Below, one piece after another: positions 22,628 to 33,835 of a DNA stretch of 64,000 bases. The notes below the pieces were generated by a model, which saw nothing but the letters and a program-made list of their open reading frames with translations, made no database searches and had not been told where the DNA came from. A program made the translations under genes and the position numbers. The first letter of the stretch is position 1. Every line of letters starts with the position of its first letter. The stretch is from Sipunculus nudus (taxonomy: Eukaryota; Annelida; Sipuncula; Golfingiida; Sipunculidae). The DNA is taken from assembly GCA_026874595.1 (NCBI GenBank), contig CM049306.1:75827642-75891641 (forward strand), given 5' to 3'.

Positions 22628-25442
22628 TCCAGCAGGGAAGAGGTTCAGATGTAAAAACCAACTGGAAAAGTATCTTGCCAGCAATGGTATCACCCAGTTC
22701 AAGGCTGAAGAATTCGACTTTACAGTTCATGGCCAGAAAAAGATACCAAGACAGAAGGACAATAAAAGAAAAAAGATCACATTACAGAAAAGCCAGTCTG
22801 TGTCAGGGAGGAAAGCAACATCAGTCCAAGCTAGTAATCGAAAGAAAAATTCAGAGAAAGTAGACTCAAATTCCAAGAAATTGTCAGTTAAAGCTAAAAA
22901 TGGTTTGATATCTCCAAAAAGCGGAAAAGTTTCCAAAAAGTCTCCTGTTACACCAAAAACAGGATCTTTTACCACCAAGAAAAAATCTTCAGCTGAAAGG
23001 AAAAAGCCAGTTAAAGCCAACAGTGAGAAAAAATCACCTGGTTCAAGGAAGAGCACTGAGGCAGCTCCAAAAGACAAAGGTAGTGCAACCAAGCTGGCCA
23101 AAAAGTTGAAACAGAAGAAAGACACAGTGGCTAAAGTAAAAGAGAAACAAATTAAGGTTCCAAATTTGACAGCAGAGAAAGATGCTTCAGTTAAGCAAAA
23201 AATTGAAGTGGCATCTCAAAGGAAACGAACTAGTTCAGTACCTAAAAAGCTTATTGTAAAAATGACATTTGGTTCATCACAGAAAAGACGCTCTAGTGAT
23301 GATAGCAATGATATTAAAAAGAAGAAACTAAAAAAATCTCCCAAAAATGACCAACCAGACACAGATGTGATCTCAGACTCTGTTATAGCACATGATGCTA
23401 TTGAGAATGCCAGTTCAGATGATGTTGAAGGGAAACCAGATGATCGCAAAGACCCAGAACCTTGTGAATCAAAGCTCGTCCAAAAGATGTCCAAACTAGC
23501 TGCTGTGCAAGGTTCGTTTCAGTCTTCAAATGTTGACAGTGTTTGGAGTGATGTAACAAGTAAAATCAGTCGTTTTGATACAGATATTATTGATGTTTCT
23601 ACAGGTCATGTAGTGGGTCAGCTTGTCCCTTATGTTCGTTTACCTGATTTGAATATTGAAAGTTGCTGCACAATAGATAAGGTTGTATGCAGGGGTATGT
23701 CAGTAGTTTTAAATAGAACAGATGCAGAGGTCAAGTCATTTAGTGTGAAAAGCATTAATGTGGAGGTAGGCAGTGCCCAAATTTCATCTGGCAATAAATA
23801 TGCTTGTGTAGAAAACCCAGCAGTGTTTGAAGACAACACAGAAAGAGAAACCTGTGATAAGTCTACCAATATTCAACACCCAGAGGTAGGTGGCAGCAGC
23901 TCCAACATATTCACTGATGATAAGCCTACCAATGTAACACCGTCAGAGGTTGAAGGAGACATAGTTTGTTTATCAAATGGTTTAACAAACCTCCTGGCTC
24001 AGAAAAGTCATGTTTTGGTTGATACAGAGAACAACCAGGGATGCACTCATGACATGGCTATCACAGAGGGTTCTGGGGTTGCTCAAACTAGTTTGTCTCA
24101 AAGCAGCAATCAAATGTCAACCAAGAACCAGTCAGCTCTAGGATGTTCCTTGAAAGTAAGGATACAACGATGTGATAATATGATGAGAGGAAAGGATCCA
24201 AAACAGCCAAGCAATGTCAACAAATGGAAAAACCTAGTGATAAATATCAGTCGCTGTGATACAGGTGAACAAAAGTGTGATGATGGGACTGGAAATCAGT
24301 CAGTACCTGACAGAATCCACTCTTATTCGTACCATGACATTTATACCCCAGCACCAGGGCTTGCACCTCCTGAGGAGGAGTCGGGCTCAGAAGAAGAGTC
24401 AGAGGAAACAGATTCATCCTCAGAAGATGAAGCAGTTAGCCCTCAAGCAAAAAGATCTTTATTTCAGATTCTCTCTGCAGCTGGCAAAAAGCGTTTAAAT
24501 CTCAGAAGGAAGGCTCTCAAACAGATCAAGAATGAAAGACCACGAAAGCGCTTCTGCTGGACATTTAATCAAAGTGTAACAAGTTTAGCAGATGAAGATA
24601 TTCTTCCCTTAGAATCTGGATCACCCCATCTGGTGAAGCAAACTGGTTCTCATGGTATTCAACCTGCAACCCAGGAGACTCACAGTACATCAGAACATCA
24701 AGAAAAGCTTGGCAAGGAGGAGAAATCAGAACATCGAGAAAAGCTTGGGAACAAGAAATCAGAAAATCAAGAAAAGCTTGGGAACGAGAAATCTTTAAAA
24801 AGAGTTGCCACAAAAAAGTTACTTGTCAGACTCACCAAGTTAGAAGAAATAGGAGATGATTGCAGCAAGAGTGTGTGTGTCTCAGAGCCCTTTTCAGCAT
24901 CATTAGCACAAACCCCAATTGATGTAAGCTGTGTAAATGGACATGGAGTAGATGTTGGGTCACATTTCAGGACTGTGCCTAAGGGTCAGACCTCTTCTAG
25001 ATCTGTGAACTCCACATCATGCTCATCATTTGTGCCTCGTGGGAAAAGGTACAAAACTGGAAGATCAAGTGATCCAACAGGAATTTCAGAGAATGTTAAA
25101 CATGCAAATGGGTATTTGGACAGATCATGTGAAATACAACTCACTTCTTTGCCCTCTACATCATTTGGTCAGAACAAGCCAGGAAGATGTGTAAAAGCTG
25201 ATTTGTTTGCTGGTGGTGACTGCAGCCTTTCTTTGGATCATTATGATCAAACTTCCTCCGCTGATTCATCAGATGGAGACAGCATGACGGAAATGAACTC
25301 TGTCCAGGCCCGGATGTCAACCCCAAAATCCAGTCCTTTCTTGATGGGCATACGCAAAAAACTTATAATAAAGAAATCGCCCAAATTGCCTTTGTGCCCA
25401 ATTCCGACCAAATTGTTCCAACAGTCTCATAATGGAGTGTAG
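22628..25442 (+). CDS. MBD4: MBD4 large exon (second half of the MBD plus long linker); 3' boundary uncertain
   Basis: The T at 22628 completes AAT with exon 2, giving DVYIYN|PAGKRFRCKN. The first 40 residues, including FRCKNQLEKYLASNG and EEFDFTV, finish the methyl-CpG-binding domain, with the second CpG-reading Arg in FRCK. About 900 residues of disordered sequence follow: very Lys/Ser/Pro-rich and basic to about 23350, then mixed, with an acidic Ser/Glu tract at 24375-24440 and three SE-x-x-EKLG repeats at 24694-24790. No catalytic domain lies here. The frame ends at TAG 25440-25442. Read to that stop, the three exons give a 1036-residue MBD-only protein. To reach the glycosylase exon, a donor in phase 1, or a further small exon, is needed; weak phase-1 candidates include 24984|GT. 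The large size is far beyond vertebrate MBD4. Confidence 0.8.
24694..24795 (+). repeat. In-frame peptide repeat SE(H/N)xEKLG, 3 copies
   Basis: Within the large exon the peptides SEHQEKLGKEEK, SEHREKLGNKK and SENQEKLGNEK follow each other. The DNA (AGAACATCAAGAAAAGCTTG and variants) shows they arose by tandem duplication while keeping the frame. Confidence 0.85.
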
Positions 25443-25916
25443 TTAATGAAAAGATGAATTTTTATATGTTTCTGTTATAAATCCAGTAATTTTCCCACCA
25501 TAAATGTGAGTGTTAGTCTCTAAATTAGCTTGTTTAGTTCTTAATTTTTTGTTTTGTTGATTTTGAAGGTTAGCGGGTGGAGTAGATATGCATTTAACAA
25601 AATTTCACTGCAGAAAGGCTATACAGCCTTAACATTCCCTGAACTTTAAATGTGTAGTTGGCCAGTTGACACATTCCAAGTTAACTCTTCAGCTTGGTTC
25701 ACTTATTTGCTGAACGAGTCCCTGAAACATATATATTTATATGAGCTGAATACCTGATGGCATAATAACCCAGAGTATGTCTGTGATTGAACTAGTGTGA
25801 TCATATTTACAAATCTGTGACCACAGTTGTTCTCATTAAGTGACATTAAAATTACCAACAGGATTAACTGTCAAGATATCAAATGATCATGTCTCCCCTT
25901 AAAATTCACAGTTAAT

Positions 25917-26068
25917 AATAAATATCCTCTTAAGAATGTTTTCACGCCAGTAAATCTAATCTTCAGTTAGCTCTTTTTAACTGGAGAGCTAATGTGAAAG
26001 ATGCAATTTAAAACCTATGTTGGGAATTCATGGAAACAGTTGAAATTGCATTATTTAAAAAAAATAAA
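25917..26068 (+). terminator. Candidate polyadenylation signals for a short MBD4 transcript
   Basis: AATAAA at 25917-25922 and 26063-26068 lie 475 and 621 bp past the in-frame stop of the large exon. In AT-rich DNA this hexamer is frequent by chance, so support is weak without transcript data. Confidence 0.25.
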
Positions 26069-27015
26069 GGAAAAGCAGTGTTTGGAGCCTTAACTTATTT
26101 TAAAATTAAAGCTACACTAACTTCATCCTGGCCTGTTTTTTTTGGGGGGGGGGTTATTGTGCACATTTTGTCTTTTCATTAAAATATTCCCTTTTCATAC
26201 ACTTCAGTTAGCTTGGAATTTCTCTATATAAAAGGGTTAGTTTGTAGACTTCTTATGTCATTATTAGACCTGATAGCTTTAGGTCTTTAGATATTGTGTC
26301 TAGAAAACTTTGTTTTCAAAATCTAATAATACTGGATTTCCCTTTCAGAATTAAATTTAATCCATGCAACAGTATTACCATAACCTTCTTCCTCTATGAT
26401 ATTTCCTAATTAAGTATAACAATATCATACCAGTTTATCTAACTGCTCAACAGTTGGATATATTCACAAATCGAACAGTAAACCATTTAAAATATGCACT
26501 GGTTCACACTTTACTCTTGTTGGTAAATATCAGATTATGAACATTTTTATGAGCTTAATTTTAGCTCTATATACTGAATAGTAGACATCAAGGGAGCTGG
26601 TTTGTGATATCCGTCCAGATTTTGAAAAAAAGCAGAGGATTGGTGAAGCTAAAATTCCTTGAATCTCTATTTGTGGGTGTGATTTTATCAAGAAATGCAT
26701 GAAACTTTGCATGAATTAAGTATATGGTCATGCCTGACAGAGTAACTTGTATCACAAAAGAGCTGTCAGATACAAAAGAGGCACTTTCTTCTCATTTCCC
26801 CTAAAATAAGGATTCAAGCAGCTGTGGTGAAACATTATCATACTGCTATCAGCTAGTAGTTGAACTTTGGCTGAACTGGGTGCATTAATTTTTGTAACCT
26901 CATTGGATAACCCGTGATCTCAAAATCTTATTATCTTTACACATTTACTCATTAGCTAGATGTTATTCATCAGGCAGCAGTTGTACACTGCATTCGGCGC
27001 AGACCTTTTGTTTAA

Positions 27016-27338
27016 CCGCTGCTTTGTACAGCAAGGTTCTTTGGGTTACACCACCAGGGTGGGGACACAACAAAGTATTTTAGTCAGAACAGTGATAGTG
27101 TGGCATCACATTGTGCATCCAGCTCCAAATTTTAAACTTGGGACACCCTGCTTCGTTGGTCTGATAGCACTGGATCTGACACAGGGCCAAGAATCAGACT
27201 AATGAGTGCAGGTGTCACATGTTTAAAATGCAGAACTTGGTTCACGGTGCGATACCACGCTCTCATTGGTCTACAATTATTTGCTTTGTGCACAACCTGT
27301 TTGTGTACCCTAGAGAACCTTGCTATACAAAGCAGCAA
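27016..27338. mobile_element. Foldback MITE, 323 bp, flanked by TTAA
   Basis: The left arm from 27018 (GCTGCTTTGTACAGCAAGGT, TTTGGGTTACAC) is mirrored by the right arm ending at 27336 (GTGTACCC, AACCTTGCTATACAAAGCAG). The complementarity continues inward, with ATTTTAAACTTGGGACACC against GGTGTCACATGTTTAAAAT. TTAA flanks both sides (27012-27015 and 27339-27342), the target site of piggyBac-type elements. No transposase. The overlapping ORFs on both strands are arm artefacts. Confidence 0.75.
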
Positions 27339-27342
27339 TTAA

Positions 27343-29222
27343 TAACAAAAAAAGAGATCTGAGATGACTACAGTGTGTAACGGCTGCCCACGGAGCGGAA
27401 GTAGCTTGATGTAACCCATGAAAGTCTGTCATATAAAATCTGCCTGTAATTTACTCCTTTACCTTGCCAGTTATTCGTGGATGATAGCAGAGTGTCATAT
27501 TTATACACCATCAGTTAAATAATTTAATTTGAAATTATTTTCATTTCACTGAGGAAATAATTAGAAAATAGACATGTTATAATCAAGATTCCAGAGCTTT
27601 TACAAATATGCAGACTCAGTTGTTTGTACAACAGAAAGAAACTTTTTATATTCTCTGTGAATATTAACTGACAGTTAATTGCTCAGTTTCATATCATAAG
27701 ACTTATCAAATGTTATGATGTATTTAAAATTCAGGTCAAGACTTATTTAACCTGTACTGATTTGCATTCTTGAAAAAAACTGGATTTTATAGAATTAGTG
27801 AACAAATTTATTTAGTATTTTTTTTCAATTAATTTATGTTGACTTAGACTGCCTAATAAAACTGCCATATACTGCCTGATCAATTAAGCATTGATATTAG
27901 ATTCAAAAAGATATATGTGTTTTCTTTATTCAAGAAGATATTATTTCATTTTTATTATTGATGAGCTTTGTGTTCTGATGAAGGAGCATGCCTCAAAATC
28001 TGGATTGCTATGAACACCACTTTCTAGTTTTCTATATATTTTCTATATATTTTTCACTTCATTTTGTGTAATTGTTCAAGGCATGGTAGATTTTGATTCA
28101 CCGATATTAGTAGTTTAACTGTTATTAGGGCTGCAATGATGCATTGTCTGACGATACAATATATATTTGGATACTTGGTTCATGATGTGACACATGATTT
28201 GATACAAGTAAGTTATATTAGAATACAGTTTCCAGTTTGTTCTCTCCTCTTTTAATTTTGCCACTCAGTTGCCTTGACACTTAGTGAATAATAAATAATT
28301 AATAAAAAAAAAGACAATTGGTGTGATCATGTGGCAGTTGGCTGATCGCATTATAAATTACTGATTTCTGGCAAATGATGTTTCGTTTGGCTGCTTATTA
28401 TTATTAGATGCTGGAGGTTGCTAGTAAAATGTCAGACTCTGTTTGATGGTGACATATCATCAGTTATTCACTACAGGGACAGCTGACAATATTTTACATT
28501 TTTCACAATGTATCGCTGCTCCCGTGAATTGTTTCAGCCCTATTGGTTATTGCTTCATTTGTAGAGTCCTGTATCTTTGATTTGAAGCCCAGATCATAAT
28601 TATTTTCAAAACCAGTGTTGGATCATGCAAACATAAAGATGAAACGGTAAATACCAAATGTGATATTATTATGTGTTGTTACTTTATATCAGAAAGATGT
28701 TATTACTTGTTCATGCACAGGAGCAGGCTTGCTATCATCAAATGCACAAGGTGTAAAGTCACTCCACACAATGATTGCCAATGATTTGCCATGTTTATTG
28801 TGATGGTCAATATTCCAAATAACACTATATATAAGATGAAGGAATCAGTTGCAAAATCATGTTCAGTGATTGAAAGAAAAAAATATGACCAATGATTGAT
28901 TACTAATCAGTTATTTTATGAACAATTTATATAACCATGTAATCAGCTGTAACGAATTCTACCTTAAATATTAACACAGTAAATTCTGTCAAACTTGTTC
29001 ATCGTGCTGAATGGTCAAGGTAATGGCAGGGTTGTGACACCTATTCACTGCACAAGGTTTAGATTTAAAACTGTTCACTGTTAAAAAAATTAGAACATTT
29101 TATCTGGATAATATGGCATCTTTTGATGTGAATACAAAGTCATTTGTGACCGATTGTGCAAAAATACAACCGATTTTATCAATTAAGAAAGACACTGACA
29201 AATCATCAATATAATCACAACA

Positions 29223-29224
<2 letters not shown>
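27343..29224. other. AT-rich DNA, no feature seen
   Basis: No exon or repeat family recognised. Rich in short T and A runs. Confidence 0.5.

Positions 29225-29268
<44 letters not shown>
29225..29268. repeat. (AT)n microsatellite
   Basis: About 44 bp of alternating AT. The 113-codon minus-strand ORF through it, with a poly(Tyr-Ile) tract, is an artefact. Confidence 0.95.
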
Positions 29269-29276
<8 letters not shown>

Positions 29277-29950
29277 TATATTTGGAAGAATTTCAGTTTA
29301 TTTTTATTTTTTTCACACTTGTCTGGTGTTATATTGAAATGAAAGAAACATTGAAGCTTGACCCATATGAGCCATAACCTGTTCAACACAGCCATATGGT
29401 CAGTGTGACTAGTTACAGTTCTTTTCCACACCTGCTGATTTTGTTGGGCCCATTTCTGTATGTGCAGGTCGTGTAGTGGGAGACTTTTAAATGCATTCAC
29501 AAAAATAAATAATTTAAAATTCAAATTTGTTTATACCGGTACATCTATCTCATAGATCAGTAGTATTATGGGGTAGGCATTGCTGTATAACCGTTCTTCT
29601 GAACATGTTGCCATGATTACAAATCTAGATTTGATGAATTGTGAGGAAACAATACTGAACAGTAAACAATAACAGCAACAAGAAATCCGATCAACAAAAT
29701 ACCCAGCCTTAGTGCAGTTTTTGACAAAATCTAATAATAGTCAATGATTTAGAGGTCACCTTACTTCTTGATAGTGTCACTGCAATAAAAGTACCAGGAA
29801 TTGGATAGATTATCAAGAAACACTATGAAATTAATCAATAAAATATCTCACCTGATTTCTATTCCTGGCAAAACCTGTGCTTATTTAATAAGGTCAGTTA
29901 CCAGACTTTCAACAGATCTATTTTGCACTCTTGTAGTGCTCATGTTTTAT

Positions 29951-30807
29951 TGTATCCGCCAAAACGAAGTTTTGCAGATACTATGTTTTTGACCAGGTTC
30001 CGCCGCCGCCGCCACCACGTTCGTTTCCGGAGAACTCCTCTGAGACTGCTGGATGGATTTTTCCGAAACTTCCACAAATTATCTGGTCACATGTGAACTG
30101 GTGCCTAACCAAGTGACCTTGACCTCTGACCTTTCCTCTCTGCCCAGCGTCCGTTTGTGCTTCTGTTTCCAAACATAAACCCACATATCTGGGGAACCGT
30201 TTGACCGATCAGGAAAAAAAATTTTACACAAATGTAGCCCTGGCATAGCTTTATATCATACACAAAAAAAGGCGGCGCCACCTGCAACCATTTTTGCACA
30301 GCGTCCATCTGTTTGTCTTCCTTGGGTTAAAATCATGCATATCTCTGCAGTGGTTTGACCAAATTACCTATAATTCGGCATGCTTATACATCCTGAATAG
30401 CTTTCTTGATTTTATGACAGGTGGCGCCACCTACATTCACGTTTACGCTGCAGACATTAATGCTTATATCTCCGGACTCGTTTGACCAATTGTGTATGTT
30501 ATAAAGCTGCCACCTGCAGCCATTTTTGCACCGCGTCCATCTGTTTGTCAGCCTTGGGTTAAAATCACTCGTATCTCTGCAGTGGTTTGACCAAATTACC
30601 TGAAATTCGGCATGTGTATACATCTTGGATAGTTTCTCGTTCAAATAACAGGTGGGGCCACCTACAATCATGTTTATGTGGCAGAGATCCATTCTAATAT
30701 GTAACACATCTAACTCTATTTCCCCTTGCCACTCAATCCATGTCTCACATGTCCTACTCTGATTTTGGCGGATACACGTAGTCGCTTGTCGACTACCTGA
30801 ATTCTAG
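29951..30807 (+). mobile_element. Family H element, best-preserved ends, 857 bp
   Basis: Starts TGTATCCGCCAAAACGAAG followed by TTTTGCAGATAC, a terminal hairpin. The exact reverse complement of its first 14 bases, TTTTGGCGGATACA, lies at 30763-30776. A perfect hairpin GTAGTCG-CTTGT-CGACTAC (30778-30796), CTGAATT and CTAG (30804-30807) follow, then T. Core units of about 160 bp carry GCAGTGGTTTGACC and GGTGGCGCCACC (30420-30431). No ORF of its own. This layout fits Helentron-associated non-autonomous elements and the bivalve pearl group. Confidence 0.85.
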
Positions 30808-30954
30808 TTTTAAAATTAAATTTATTGAATTTGTAAATAATTTTACTGATTACACAAGGTTTTGGGTGGAGGAGGATCAATATTGTATCTAGCTAGTATA
30901 GCTTACATGTGGCCATTTTCTGCACACCTGGCCCTTAGATGGTCCAGGTATAAC

Positions 30955-31128
30955 TGAAGTGGATTCAGGGGGTCCGGACCCCTTTTATAAGCCGCTGAAA
31001 CCTTTTTCTTTAAGAGTTTCAGATCAATTTTTGTTGCCTAGACCCCCACCTCCTCCCTTTTCTGGACCTGGGGACCTTTATTTATGCTTTGTCATTAGTT
31101 CTCCTAAATCCTGGATCCGCCTCTGTAT
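30955..31128. repeat. Possible short MITE
   Basis: GTGGATTCAGGGGGTCCGGA at the left and TCCTGGATCCGCCTCTG at the right are partly complementary. CCTGGATCCGCCCCTG also occurs at about 13568 and a related CAATCCGCCCCTG at about 16721. Suggestive only. Confidence 0.4.
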
Positions 31129-31129
31129 A

Positions 31130-32873
31130 ATATATACCTGAGTGAAGACTGGTCTTATGATCCTCAGTGCTGCTTTACTACCTTCCACCAGAGGTCATTT
31201 CTACTCAAACAAACCTCCTCCAATTAGGCACTGTGTGATGTCCTGGACTACTTTTCTTAACTGTTAAACTTAAAAATCAAAATTTGTTACAAGGAAAATA
31301 CTGTTTACATTTCACATGCAAATTCTTACAAAATATTACTTATTCTTTAAACCCGTGCCACAAATACCCACTTTCATGTAATTTGCCTTGAAACAATTCT
31401 TATCCAGTGTTAATTTAAACGGACTGCATTAATCTCTGCACTACATTCATGCCTACGTTATCTTTGTATGTAGAAGCCCCAGTGCATTGTGGGTTGTAGC
31501 TTTCAAATTCCACAAACCCTAACCAGCAGAGTCGGATTCTTGTGAGTCTGATTCTGCTGCGTCAGACCTTCCATGCATCTTTTCCAGAGATGATAGTACA
31601 TATTTGATGTACCACCTATGGTAGCCGCATGTAGGACCCACATGAACTCCAACATTGCCAGAGTTATATATTGTTCATAAAGACCGGTATGAAAAGAAAT
31701 AATGATAATGAATTAGTTGGAAATTCCCCACATATTGACTTGCATGTATTGAAAGGCACCCTTATTGAGACTAATCAGTGTCAGCACCAGGAATTATTTG
31801 TTATGACTGATTATCTGTCACACATCATTGACTGTTATTTTCCTAATCAGACCTTATATTTTTAATACTTCTGCATGCAGTACCAGCAAATGATGACATT
31901 ATGCTACCTTCCTAATTTGTCAGAGCTTCGTAGTATGTTTCAAAATAAATATCACATTATATTACTAAATTTTGATGATACTCGAAACATAACACAGTAT
32001 TTCAGCATAAACCCAAGAAATGTATATATTATACATAATCATTTTACGCTAGTGTGTAAATAATGAATCAAGGTTGTGAATAATTGCTTTATAGTTTAAC
32101 ATTTAAACATTTTTTGTAACTGCAAACCAACAGTGAATTAATGCATTTGTAGACACATTTTCAGCTTGATATTGACCATAAGTCAGAGAAATAAACTGAT
32201 AAAAGAAATGAAACAGTACAGGTATTCTTTCATTCCTCATGATAAATACAGTGAAATAAAAATACTGGTCAGTGAGTCCGAATAAATGAAAAGGTTGGTT
32301 TCTCACTGGTGTCATTTTGATCCCCTCTATAAAATGTTTTGAATATAATTTTCAATAGAAAATTACTTATATTGAGCTTCAGCTCGCAGCATTTCTTTCT
32401 TTCAGTAAAATAATAAAACTTTGATGAGATTTTACTTTGTTATGATGTGCAAATAAGTTGTCATATAATTTCTCCCCTGTTCATAAGAATCTTCATCCCC
32501 AAAAAAATAATGAAAAGGTAAAATAAAAAGCCCTCACACACTAATTTCTTAAAAAGTACCTGAGAACCCAACCTGTTTTTTTAGCCTGATCTGTGTTATA
32601 CTGTAATATTGTCAGCTTGGTATGGTTATTAAGATGCCAGGCATAAGCCATGTACTGGTGAATGATATTCTGGGCATATAAACCTGTCTTTTAAAAGATC
32701 ACAATTTTGTTTATAGCATGTACACCCTGTTACACTGCAGCATCTTTCTTTAAGCTTATGATAAGAAAACTTGTTTCAGCAAAAGTATTAGTTATTAATA
32801 TTATTCTGTTTCTCTGATCAAATTACTATAAAATGTTTATTACTTCACCCATGAAAGTCTACTGTGAGGTTAC
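31130..32873. other. Unannotated DNA with a possible Harbinger-MITE remnant
   Basis: No coding exon recognised; the short ORFs at 31671-32063 have no visible domain. At about 32545-32590, AAAAAGTACCTGAGAACCCA and ACCTGTTTTTTTAGCC resemble the right end of the MITE at 17749-18085. Confidence 0.45.
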
Positions 32874-33232
32874 TACCCAATGGGCTAATCAACATTGATT
32901 AAATATTGAACCAGTATTTATCACCAATATTGAAACAATATTGGAAAAGCGTTGTATTTGAAAATTGCTTCAGCCTTGAATCATCAACATTTATTGAGAG
33001 ATTATTTTCAAATCAATATTGATTCAGTATTGACAACTTGTTGAAAAATTAAGAATGAAATGCTAGTGGAAAATCAACATTGATGGTTCAATGTTGAAAC
33101 CTAGTTGATCATCAACATTGAACCATCAATGTCAAATCATCATTGGTGTAATGTTGAAAATGAGTTGAAAATATCTCAACCTCATTTCAAGTTGTTTTCA
33201 ATATTGAAAAAATGTTGAGGGCCCACTGGGTA
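32874..33232. mobile_element. MITE with TACCCARTGGGC ends, about 359 bp
   Basis: TACCCAATGGGC at 32874 is mirrored by GCCCACTGGGTA ending at 33232. The interior is a degenerate array of AATATTGA, TCAACATTGA and ATGTTGAAA words. I recall similar CCCAGTGGG-flanked, TTGAA-repeat elements from fish and cnidarian genomes. If TA is the target duplication, it is Tc1/mariner-like; that is inference. Confidence 0.7.
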
Positions 33233-33329
33233 TGAACATTTTTACATGTTAGAGGAATCTATATAAACGTGACCCTGCATCACATTACCCTTCATCACTT
33301 TATTGCTGTATACTTGGGTTCAAATGCTT

Positions 33330-33835
33330 CAAAATCTGACAAGTACAAGTACAGGTACATATTCAGGAACTATCAGTGAATTTGAGTACAAGTACCAATA
33401 CTCTCTTTGTCTGATTTATTTGAACAAATTAGATATGAAAAATTGGAATATTTAGTAAAATAAAATCTGATATAATTCAGTACTGAAAGTGCCTGATATA
33501 ATTCAGTACTGAAAGTGCATGTTATATGATCTATAATTCCATAATTGTTTCAAGATCTTCTGAAATCTCATGGGTCTCCACTTACTATGATAATTGTATT
33601 ATAAAGTAAGGTTGCTCTGTTTAAAAGAGAAATTAGGGGAAACTGTCCTTGTACTTGACCATTACTTAAAACATATTTTTTTTCAAGTACATGGCAAGTA
33701 CAATACCAGTACAAGAACTATTTGATTAAAGGGCTAAGTACAAGAACAGGCTCGTTTAAGAAAAGTGTGTACTTGAGTAAAAGTACCAAGTACATGTACA
33801 TGACTGGAGCCTTGGAAATAAGTACAAGTACAAAA
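33330..33835. repeat. AAGTACA-rich degenerate repeat
   Basis: More than ten AAGTACA/CAAGTAC words cluster on one strand between ACAAGTACAAGTACAGGTAC (33338) and AAGTACAAGTACAAAAC (33818). Inside it, a 26-bp unit CTGATATAATTCAGTACTGA.. is directly duplicated (about 33468-33519). Confidence 0.6.

Noticed and set aside
22727-23125. 132-codon ORF on the - strand
   Set aside because: Antisense shadow of the Lys-rich linker of MBD4, which reads as Phe/Leu-rich on the other strand.
25437-25442. GTGTAG or GTAGTT near the stop as donor of the large MBD4 exon
   Set aside because: These sites leave phase 0 or 2. Joined to 45900 they give the wrong frame and lose the glycosylase sequence.
29183-29524. 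113-codon minus-strand ORF
   Set aside because: Driven by the (AT)n microsatellite, which encodes Tyr-Ile repeats; no other support.
31530-31560. Short inverted repeat AGCAGAGTCGGATTC / GAGTCTGATTCTGCTGC
   Set aside because: Imperfect and isolated, with no flanking duplication or second copy noticed.
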